From NCBI RefSeq assembly GCF_027744825.2, contig NC_071338.1, positions 28,147,501 to 28,211,500 of the forward strand: 64,000 nt of DNA. The letters run 5' to 3'. This document shows, one piece after another, positions 39,544 through 64,000 of this stretch. The notes under the pieces were generated by a model. That model searched no databases. It was given only the letters and a program-made list of their open reading frames with translations, and was not told the DNA's origin. Position 1 is the stretch's first letter. Each line of letters opens with the position of its first letter. The DNA is from Synchiropus splendidus (Eukaryota > Chordata > Actinopteri > Syngnathiformes > Callionymidae). The position numbers and the translations under genes were made by a program.

Positions 39544-40063
39544 CATTATATAAAATAAAGAGAACAATACACGCTGTGTGTGTAATGGCAGCCTTGAGAA
39601 TGGATAGATGTATCTAATGCAACAAAAGCACCATCTTTAAAATACATCAAAAACAAATCGATAGTTCAAATCTAATATTAAAGCATAATATTGATATTTC
39701 AGAGATGGACATCATTGACACAGTCATTTTTCAAATGTCGCTCATAAAAAATCGTGGACATAAGAACGGCAAAAAAAAACCAAAACATTTTCTGAAACTT
39801 TTTTATTCACTTTTATTCCAATAACTGGCGTGGCTCGATCTTTATGACAAGATAAATACAAGTGTATTAACTGTTTATTAGGCATTAATAATTGTGAAAA
39901 GTTAGAAAGTAGAATCAATGATGCCACCGGAAAACGTCTCTCTATCCAATGACCGTTTAAAACAAAACAAATGGTCGCTATGCAAAATGTTTTTTTTAAT
40001 TATCACATCAATGTAATATTTGCCTAAGATTTGCTGTTTGTTGTTTTATTTTGTAATTATTAA

Positions 40064-40240
40064 CCGGAAGTGGGTCGGTTATTTACAGCGGACACTTCCA
40101 GCCTTGTGATGCTGCAGATGACAGATCAACGTCGAACAACAACAACATCGTGCTTTCATCCGAAACCAGCGAATGACAGTTACAGAACTTGTCAATAACG
40201 AACGTTAGAGTTTCCGACGAGAAGTGAGGTTGTCTACGTG
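40064..40240 (+). promoter_or_regulatory. Probable def8 promoter and non-coding first exon
   Basis: ACCGGAAGTG at 40064 is an ETS/GABP-type site common in TATA-less vertebrate promoters. It is followed by a GC/CpG-richer segment ending in a clean donor (ACGTG|GTAAGC) at 40240/40241. The next supported acceptor, TTTCTGTTTCAG at 40882, leads to the def8 start codon. The exon start is not defined. Confidence 0.6.
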
Positions 40241-40896
40241 GTAAGCTTCCGCAGCGTTATTTAGTCCACAACAGGATAGTTAGCATGTTAGCTTTAGCCT
40301 TTGTATTGACATGTTGTTGATAACACTATTGCACTTTTATCCAAAATATGTTAATTGTCCTCACCGAACCCCGTTTTTGGTCCACAGACTGCGTTTACTT
40401 TCATGTTTTTCCCCCCGAAAATTGGTGTGGAGAGAGCTTATATAGGTCATTACATCACGTGATAGGACGTGGACCGAAGTCGCCTGAAACTGAAATCTAC
40501 TCCAACCACTTGTTGTCTTTTTATCGCTATATACGGAGTGTATATACCCAGTGCTATCAGTATTTAGGTCTCGAGGGACCATTCAGCTTAAAGGGAAACA
40601 GAACGGCAAGCAGTCAATTACTAATGTGTGGAAAATCATGAATTGACCACACTTGGGTCTCGTTTATGTGATGGTTAGGTTCAGTCCTTTGGTGGTTTTG
40701 GCTTTAAGTCAGAGCTGGGACTGTTCAGGAAGAATCCATTCTTGGTTGGAGCCTCTTCCCTTGGACATAGTAGTTCACCTGAATCAGTTAAACACTACAG
40801 GAGTACTGTGCCTTGCATGAAGCCTTGCCATTAACTTCCTTTTTTAATCTAGATTGTTACAGACAAAGCTTTTCTGTTTCAGATGTAGCTGGTGAG

Positions 40897-47460
<6,564 letters not shown>

Positions 47461-48769
47461 GACACAGTGTTCCAGCCCTGGATCAAAGAGAAATGTTGCA
47501 CATGTCCAGTCTATTTTCGGTGCCGGCCTTTGTTTTGAATGTTATTGTCTTCTCTCCTGGCGTAGAGACAGGTAATTGAAACGAAAAGAGTAATATAAAG
47601 CTGTTATTTTTTTTTTCAAATCCTGATGAGTTCTGAAGGCTATGAATTGATGTTTTTGAAGGTGTTTGCATGACTATGTTCAACATATTTCTCCGTGCTT
47701 AGTCTTACCCATGCAGTTTTACGTAGCTTTTCAGACAGTACACTGGCAAACCAAACTTTTAAGTCCCTTATTTAAGTCATATCTGCTGCTTAAAAGATTT
47801 GGTTTAGTCCAGTTGTTTGATGTTAACTGAAGTTTCATCAACGTGCTTAACTCTGGATTCCATGTCGTCTTGTGTTATTTATTGATGTCCAGTAAAGCAT
47901 GCCTCTGTTGTTGCTCAAAACGAAGGAATATGTTTTACTTTGTACTGTGAATTCAGATGGACTGATCAGGGTTTTACTCAGTTCTGTTTACTACATTGTG
48001 TTCAAGTCATGCCTTTTTTTTTTTTTTTTTTGCTGTACTGCGATGAAGTGTAATCTTCGTATTTCAATACGCTTGTGATCTTGTTGTCTGCAACTGACCG
48101 GAGGTGTTTTGAAAGCACCTTAATGATGTGTCATTTCAATAAAAGACTTATTGCTGTATTATCTTTCAGCATGGTGTTCTGTGACATATTTCCCCTGTGG
48201 GAAATATGTGTTCGAAAAAGGTCATGTGTTGTATGATACCAAGTACGTGTTAAATAAATGAACTCTTCAAACACTCGAACCCGTAAGCACTTCTTTCCCA
48301 TTAGTTTCCCATTAAGTATTTGGCAGACAACTGAAGCTTGATATAGTTTCCTAAAGATAAAGCTATGTGCAAAAGTGGACAAACTCACGTTATATGTTGT
48401 GTTTTGTGCTGTAAAATGCATAATTGAGCTCTAACGGGGGGACATCGACACATTTGATGATTTAAATAAACAAGTACATATCTCTGTAGGTATAAAAACG
48501 AAGGTCTCACGCACTGGATGTACATTGTGTACTGTATTTCACTTATATCAGCAATTCAAAATAGGTCTGGACAGAATGACATACGGCGCCACCACGCAGA
48601 TTGAACAACAAACTCTTGGAATTCAAATTCAACTGAACGGAACACAGAAATTGAGTTTGAGCATCTATACGAAATACAAACAAAGTGACGTTTTCACGTC
48701 ATGATCACAAAACAAAACTCGTAAGCAAGTCGACTTGGTTATCCAACAGTCCGTGGTTTGCTGCTGTAT
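47461..48769. other. def8 3' UTR and def8-afg3l1 spacer
   Basis: No coding exon is seen. There is a T18 run at about 48017-48032. The spacer between the def8 poly(A) signal and the afg3l1 start is only about 690 bp. Confidence 0.6.
48138..48143 (+). terminator. def8 poly(A) signal AATAAA
   Basis: Canonical signal about 680 nt after the def8 stop, followed by TTATTGCTGTATTATC and then GT-rich sequence (GGTGTTCTGTG). Confidence 0.65.
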
Positions 48770-48779
48770 TCTCGCGAGA
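48770..48779. promoter_or_regulatory. TCTCGCGAGA palindrome in afg3l1 promoter
   Basis: This exact 10-bp palindrome is a known core-promoter element of TATA-less vertebrate genes (bound by Kaiso/ZBTB33 in published work). It lies 55 bp upstream of the afg3l1 start codon, so it is probably at or near the transcription start. Confidence 0.75.
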
Positions 48780-48833
48780 GTTCACTCTTATGTCACGCCG
48801 AGAGCGCTGAGCACCACAGAATTTCTAACAACA

Positions 48834-58129
<9,296 letters not shown>

Positions 58130-58778
58130 AGCAGTCGACGATACTTTCTCTCAGGATTATGATGAAAGTGCAATTTAGTATTTCATTCCGTGTCTTTGTC
58201 TCATCAGACGAAGAGATGGTGGAAGGTACATGGGTCTTTTTTAGACCCTCATTGTGTCAGTCTGCATTATCGTAAATTCCACAGACACAATACAAGTTAA
58301 CTAAAAGTGGATAAGCTTTGGTGTTTATGAAGGCTGTGTGTTACTGCGTGACCAGCCCCACGTGCCTTCAGACCACATGTGTGGTCAGTCAGGTGCTTGA
58401 ATCATATGCTAAGGTGATGTGCTCAACACTGCTACGTTTTTATTCTCTATGACCTCTTCAAAATATCTATTTGTTTTCAGCAACAATGACCCGTATTACT
58501 GTTTTGAAGGGGTCTGTTTTTCATCATCATTAACACTTAGTTTCACAGATCTTCCTGCTGAGCACCAACAACAGCTGGAGAGTTTTTCCTCTTGTTTTTA
58601 GATGAAATTTTTTCTCCTCTGAATGTAGCAATATTCATATTTTAGATGTATTTAAGTCTTTGCTCGCATAATACTTGAACTTGTGAAAACCAAAGTTTCT
58701 GAGTTAGAAAACATTCTCTTGTATTATTTTGTAATACTAAATGAAAAGGTGTTTTATGTGATGATGTTTCATGGAGCT

Positions 58779-58784
58779 AATAAA
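58779..58784 (+). terminator. afg3l1 poly(A) signal AATAAA
   Basis: Canonical signal 650 nt after the afg3l1 stop, followed by TTTTGCTATTCC and a T/GT-containing stretch. Confidence 0.65.
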
Positions 58785-58979
58785 GAGTTTTGCTATTCCA
58801 CTCCCTTTGTCACTCCTATCTGTAATGCCCTTATCTTGTGTTTTAATGTTTAGAAATGTGTTCCACATTAGTAAGTAAACTCCAAACCCCTCCACGCTGT
58901 GATTTTTGCCACCCAAATTTGCCTTATAAGGATTTTGTTCGACATCATTAGTCCATTGGCAGCTTCCTTCGGCAGTGAA

Positions 58980-59189
58980 GTCAAACGGACGTTAGGTGGC
59001 AGTAGCGTCCCTGCGATACCTTTTTAAGAGTCACGCTGGCGAGGCGAAGCAACGGGAGGCGAGCGACGAAACCTTCGATACGTGGTAAGTTGTCTGAACG
59101 ATGTCTTACCGCGCTTCTATTGTAGGCTGTGTTTTATGTTGTTAAAATGCCCGCTTCCTACCTCCTTTTGATGGAGTTGGTCACGTGAC
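58980..59189 (+). promoter_or_regulatory. Candidate promoter/first exon, unassigned
   Basis: This is a CpG-richer island in AT-rich sequence. A possible non-coding exon ends at 59084 in a perfect donor (TACGTG|GTAAGT). A 10-bp palindrome GTCACGTGAC (E-box, USF/TFE type) follows at 59180-59189, next to ACCGGATG, an ETS-like site. No downstream coding exon on the plus strand is recognised within the window. It could serve a non-coding RNA or a distant gene. Confidence 0.4.
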
Positions 59190-60558
59190 CGGATGTACCG
59201 GATGAAAATTTTACTGCGTTCATCTACAAACCTTCAAAGCTCCAAAATATAATGAAACAATCCTAAACGTTTTCCTGAAATACATTCATCCTTTGTGGCG
59301 TTAACTCAGTTTCCAAGAGGAAGAATGAAACACAGTATTAACGGACACCCAGACAAGCAGTTGATCCACATTTCGATTTATTTCCGCGCAAATTTTGATC
59401 CCTAATTTCACAGCATTCAGAATTATTGGCACTCGCGGCATCGACAAGCGAAATGATGTCAGATCTTCTGCTATAAAACTGTTGGCACTTTGTTGTGTTT
59501 TTGGCATTACCGTCCAACTGTGGTGCTCCTTTACTTCTTCACGTTTTCTGAATATCTAAATCTAGCGTTTTGAATGAGGTTAAGGGCTTTTGCCTTTAGT
59601 TTTTGCCCCTGAAAACAAGAACAAAACAAAATCTAATCCATCCATGTACACATCCATGTTGGGCTTGAGGAATCGTCGAATAGAAACAGGACAGTTTCTT
59701 CGCCTGCTGATAGATCCTGTCTGCTCCCTTTTCCGAGTCAAGTCAAACCGAGCCTGAGTCCTTTCAATGTTCGATGGGTTTTTACAATATTGATATGTGA
59801 CGCCTCTCTCACCTCCTGAATGATTTCCTGGTTGCTACACTGCCGTGGCTCACCTTTTCAAAGAAGACAAAGCCTTCCTCATCCTCCGGCCTTGGAGTGG
59901 GCTCATTGAATAAACGAAGAAAAATAAACTATGAAGAGTGAAACTAAGCTGCTTCACGGCCTTGTTGTCGTCTGGTCAAAAAATCAGTCGTTGTCTTCAG
60001 GTAAAACAATAAACTGAGGCAACTAAAGTGATTCTGGATGGAACAAAACGTCACTTGCCTGACACCTATATCAATGAGAAGAAGTGGAACGTGCGTCCTG
60101 GACTAAGACTTTCTGTTTTATCTATTTATCTTTTTAAACCATCTGCACTAACTGCCAATCATTCACCAGAACTGTGTTCCGTGATCTTCCTTCCAACACC
60201 TCTGTCTCCATGCCATTTCCACCGTAGATACAGCTAAACCCCTTCTCTTTCCATCTGCCATCCGAGCATCTCACAGCTGAGACTCTCAGAAGGTTTGGTC
60301 ACGAGTCTCTTTTGTGGCTCTTCACCCTGAGATGCCGTGTGATGGATTTTAACCCTGTTCCTGACCAAACATCCCAAAGTGCACCAGGGGCTCTTTGCAT
60401 TCATTCCAACTGATTGTTTCAAAATGAGAGAGAGAGAGAAAAGTATTGCACGTCTTTAAGTGGAGTGGGCCGCCTCCAGAGTTCATGTCCGACCAGTCTG
60501 ATGAGCACCAGGAGGGTCTGTGGCCCCCTCCCCTGTCTCTCCTCTCTTCCCTGCTGCG

Positions 60559-60713
60559 TCACAGCTGCTTGGGCCTCTCCATCTTCAGAAATGGCTCTAT
60601 TGCATCAGAGTCGCTGTGATGCTTTCTCTCCCTCTGGGGCTCCACTTTGCTGCCGCGTGTCCACGATGGAGAGCGCATGTAGCCGCCTTTAGGGAGGACA
60701 GGATGGTGTGAAC
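60559..60713 (-). CDS. dbndd1: dbndd1 (dysbindin domain-containing 1), last coding exon only
   Basis: Reading leftward, an acceptor TTTGTTCTGCAG is followed at 60713 by an exon whose product contains LPKGGYMRSPSWTRGSKVEP and ends DAIEPFLKMERPKQL with stop TGA at 60559. This matches the C-terminus of human DBNDD1 (LPRAGYLRSPSWTR ... DTFL.VERPQED). The exon starts with the last two bases of a Gly codon. Earlier exons, carrying the dysbindin-like acidic motif, were not found and probably lie to the right of the window. Opposite orientation to afg3l1 agrees with the human gene order. The biochemical role is poorly known. Confidence 0.85.
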
Positions 60714-60800
60714 CTGCAGAACAAAGAGACACAGAAACGTCGGTTTGTTTAAAGCCATGAAGCCGGTGCGACTGAGATAACACCAAATACAGCATATATA

Positions 60801-60961
60801 TATCCGATCCGATAGTTGAATTTTGATATCTGCCATACCGATATATTCCTCCGATCCGATATCAGAGCTTAGTTTGCTGCATTTTTCAGTGAATGGATAC
60901 AAGACACTGCTTTATTTGATCATCGTAACATCATATACTGGCTCTAAACAAATCAATTTTC

Positions 60962-60962
<1 letters not shown>
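60801..60962. mobile_element. Dispersed DNA-transposon-like repeat, copy B (shorter)
   Basis: Shares CCGATATATTCCTCCGATCC and ATCATATACTGGCTCT with copy A at 57226 but lacks about 130 bp of its middle part. It lies in the last dbndd1 intron on the minus strand. Confidence 0.6.

Positions 60963-60993
<31 letters not shown>
60962..60993. repeat. (TA)n/(CA)n microsatellite
   Basis: About 12 TA units, then four CA units, abutting copy B of the dispersed repeat. Confidence 0.9.
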
Positions 60994-63140
60994 GTATATA
61001 ATCTGTGTTGACAGTGTGGTAAAAGAGAACTTGCCAAACTGTTTCAGCAGGAGCAACTGCCAGTGAATTTATTTATCTTGTATAATTTGCTGTGTGGAGT
61101 TTTAGTATGTGACAAGGGCTTCGTATTAACCGCAGCAAGAACTCAAGAACTCAAATCCAGGACGAGTCGTTCGAATGTTTTTCTGCACGACCTGCAATCC
61201 GGGTCATGTGTGTGAAATTGGTTGCTGTGAAATGCGTAGGGAGACTCCTGCTGCTGTCGCCATCTTAAAAAAAACAACTTGTTTTTCAAGATTGAGGCTA
61301 GTTTTAAACTAGCCGTCCACGGAGCCTATGTAGCGAGGTCTTTAGGAAAGGCAACTACAGGTTCCATTTCTGCACTGACATAGACACACTTCATCTTTCA
61401 AGACAGCAGCAGCCACGGGTCAAAAGTCACCCCATAAAGTTTGGCAGTGTCAGTCCCATGATCTCTTAGGTGACATCTGGTTCGACATCTGTAGGCATCT
61501 GTAGGAGTCTTTCTCCGTACAGCCCATATCTGTTACCCTTGATAGTGAATAATCTGGATTTTTCTCTCCAGTATGTTGGGAGATGGTCCAGGCCAGTGTC
61601 AGGCAGGAGTTGCTCTGTGGCTTCACTGGCAGATAATGTGGTTGTGTGCCTTCTGGATGCATCAGTCAGCTGTAAATCCGACCTTTAGAGTCAGGAAAGG
61701 AAAGGACGAGCGATAATCAGGTGTAAATGTTGCCAGTGGAGCTCAACACAACCGTTTAAGTGACTTTCCTGGGAGCTGAGTCTGAACTAGAGGGCTGGAG
61801 CCTGTTTTTAAATAATGTAAGAATCCAAATTTAGCAATGAACTCGCTGACTGTCCTGTCTCCTTCACCTCTGCCTCAACTCTCATGGGCGCGACTCTTGC
61901 ACTCACCGACCATTGCGTGGTGCTTTTAAACTCCGGCACAAATAACAAATCCACTTGTCCTCACCGGACCTGTTTTAAGACTTAATGATCAAACGAACGC
62001 CCCACGTTCTTACTGTCACGTAGCTGTTCTAATCCTCAACTCCCCTGCTTTCTTATGCTTGCTCCCTGTTTTTATCAGAAGTGTCAAGGAAAAGGTGGAA
62101 AAATGGTGGATGGGTTTAAGGAGAGCAGCTGAGTATATCATCTGTTGATGCTTGGGAAGTTTAAAACGTATTTGTTGAGGCCAAACCAGGTCATTTCACC
62201 GACTCTCTTTTAATAAAATACTCCATAGAGTTCACATTGTGTACAACGGGAAATGGTCCAAATTGTCTTCACGTATTCACTAGAATCTCAAATGCCGACT
62301 GCTTCCGTCTCCACAGTGCAGCTGCGCTTCACTGCTGGGACGTTTCTTTCTCTTCCAAGACGACAAACACAGAGGGATGGAAGCGAGTCTGAGGAATGGA
62401 GGTAGCGCAGAGACAAGATGGAAGAAAGCACTTATTTATGTCTCAGACTAGAGGTTGCATCACTCGCAGATGGTTGATCTATTTATACTCACAGAGCTTC
62501 GGATAAAAATAAAATGTCGAACGACACGGTGAGTTTTCGTCTGACGTGTATGAACAGTTCAAGCCTGAATTGACTCCAGCTGTGTGCTCTTCCAAGTGCA
62601 TGTTTACCCTGGTGTCTGTCAATATCCCTTGTCATGAAATAGATGTTAAGATTCTCTGCATGGAACAAGCGTTCCTTGACTCCCCCACAACCATGTGTGG
62701 CATTGTAATGTCTGAATAATCCATACTCCATCTGCACTGGACGCTCAACAACTGAGCTGCGGTGTGGACCGCAGCAGCGTTTAACACATTAGCTCACACA
62801 TTAGCTGACACATCGACTGTGACATTAACATAAAGGCAAGCAAAATAAAAGCACAAACCAAGATGTCACAGAGTTTATGTTTAGACAAAGCTTTCCCACC
62901 TAGTGAAACACACAGACGGTGGAGGGCTGTGGATGGGTGCTGTATGAAAATGTCATCTAACGTCGGGAGCGTTGCAGGAGGGAGTTCATCACCAGCATGC
63001 AGGATGAGGCGTCACGTCATGAATAAAACATCGAGGAATTTTAGCTTCCCCTTATAAAAAGACACTACCGCCTTTAGACACTGAACCTGCTGCTTTAACA
63101 CACAGGCTGGGCCTTACATTCTCAAATACACATGCTTATA

Positions 63141-63855
63141 CAGTGGTACCTCGGTTTTCGAATGTCCCAGAATTCAAACAAATCGGAGTTTGAACAAAAT
63201 TTTTGAGATGTTTTTGCTTCGGAATTCGAACGAAAATCCAGAACTCGAACGGCCCCCGACAAAAGCCGGAAATAACATGACACGCGGACCGATCAGCTGA
63301 CCCACGACGCGCTTTGTTATTGTGTATAACGCAGCCTCTGTATGCAGACGTGTCCCGTTAGCTCCATTTACTGACTGTTTTTTCTTCATATTGAGGTGTA
63401 AAACCTTTCCTGTCTCCACACTGGACCGTGGTAGAGTGTCACAGGGGAGGTGCTGGAGCGCTCATTCCAGGGTTTGATGTCCTGTTGTGGGCTGGAGCTG
63501 GGACAGGGATGAGGCGAGTCTGGGACAGAGCGTGACTTGGTTTATGACTTTGTCACAGCCAAACTGCACAGAAGCGCACATTCAGAGCTGGACACGCACC
63601 GGGCACCTCTTCACTTCTGGAGAGACGTCACTCACTCGGCAACCCCTCCCACATGCAGCGGCCACACACATAGAGGAACAGCGCCCCTGCAGCAGACACT
63701 CTACATTCACTCCTACAAAAGACTATTTTAAGGCTTGGAACGCATTATTTCTTTTTCCATTCATTGTAATGGGAAAAATCCATTCAGATTTCGAACATTT
63801 CGCTTCTCGAACGGCCGTCTGGAACGGATTGTGGTCGAGAACCGAGGTACCACTG
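63141..63855. mobile_element. Tc1/mariner-like MITE, long relative of 46669-47087
   Basis: Termini CAGTGGTACCTCGGTT and AACCGAGGTACCACTG. The left flank is TA; the right flank has lost it (TC). It shares the first 320 and last 110 bp with the inner def8 copy but carries about 290 extra internal bases (about 63452-63750). That middle part has an open plus-strand frame without recognised similarity. Confidence 0.9.
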
Positions 63856-64000
63856 TCTCGTCTCAAAGGGACGCAGTGACAGTGATAGCACTTGGGTTTG
63901 AGTTCACGTGTTGAAATGCAGCAGCTAGTGTGTTTCGGTTTGTTTAAGATGCTTTAAATGCTTTGTGTTTTTTTTTTTTTGATCAGTTGAAACCAGATTA

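Larger units (their letters stand above)
32772..40080. other. mc1r 3' UTR and mc1r-def8 intergenic region (7.3 kb)
   Basis: No coding gene is supported, and no tubulin (TUBB3) exon is recognisable, although that gene lies here in human. Candidate mc1r poly(A) signals are AATAAA at 33160-33165 and 34514-34519, the latter followed by T/GT-rich sequence. Three hAT-type elements (34805, 37198 and 39072) and a perfect hairpin (38584) occupy much of the rest. Confidence 0.6.
58130..60558. other. afg3l1-dbndd1 convergent intergenic region
   Basis: It holds the afg3l1 3' UTR, the unassigned promoter-like island at 59.0-59.2 kb, and the dbndd1 3' UTR, which reads leftward from 60558. A minus-strand AATAAA (59377-59382) is one possible end for dbndd1. 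Confidence 0.5.
60714..63140. other. Putative dbndd1 intron sequence, no exon recognised
   Basis: No dbndd1 exon encoding the expected acidic ELAEVFADSDDEN-type motif is visible on the minus strand. Short ORFs here do not resemble known families. Confidence 0.5.

Noticed and set aside
60414..60692. 92-residue plus-strand ORF overlapping dbndd1
   Set aside because: It is the complement of the dbndd1 last exon and its 3' UTR, with no similarity or splice context.

Overview
The window is nuclear DNA from a ray-finned fish, most likely a percomorph teleost. This rests on small multi-exon genes with GT-AG introns, an intronless melanocortin receptor, several teleost-style hAT and Tc1/mariner-like MITEs, LINE fragments and CA/CCAT microsatellites. 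I see no bacterial operons, CRISPR arrays or viral genes.

Five protein genes are readable on the plus strand and a sixth enters on the minus strand at the right edge. In order: (1) the 3' half of cyba (p22phox), 663-1789; (2) tcf25, 18 coding exons, 3364-20320, about 679 aa; (3) mc1r, a single coding exon, 31794-32771, 325 aa; (4) def8, 11 coding exons plus a probable non-coding first exon, about 40080-47460, 444 aa; (5) afg3l1, 17 coding exons, 48834-58129, 785 aa; (6) the last coding exon of dbndd1, minus strand, 60559-60713, tail-to-tail with afg3l1. The order tcf25-mc1r-def8-afg3l1-dbndd1 with these orientations is the vertebrate block known from human 16q24.3. Two differences stand out: no TUBB3 homologue is visible between mc1r and def8, and afg3l1, a pseudogene in human, is intact here. 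Exon joins were worked out by reading frame, GT-AG boundaries and remembered family similarity, and all phases close.

The non-coding stretches hold most of the unusual structure. The 11.5 kb between tcf25 and mc1r carries LINE remnants and small inverted repeats. The 7.3 kb between mc1r and def8 holds three hAT-type elements with recognisable 8-bp target duplications (two of the three imperfect or exact, one perfect) and a 35-bp perfect hairpin. def8 intron 10 holds a MITE nested inside another MITE, and a longer relative of the inner one lies at the right end of the window. afg3l1 intron 11 carries an opposite-orientation copy of one of the intergenic hAT elements.

The genes are not one pathway. 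They cover NADPH oxidase (cyba), ribosome quality control/transcription (tcf25), pigment signalling (mc1r), lysosome positioning (def8), mitochondrial inner-membrane proteolysis (afg3l1) and a dysbindin-like protein (dbndd1); they are neighbours through conserved synteny. I did not find a convincing new gene system. The best leads are structural: uORFs and a stem-loop in the mc1r transcript region, the nested MITEs, the perfect hairpin, and an unassigned promoter/first-exon candidate near 59.0-59.2 kb.
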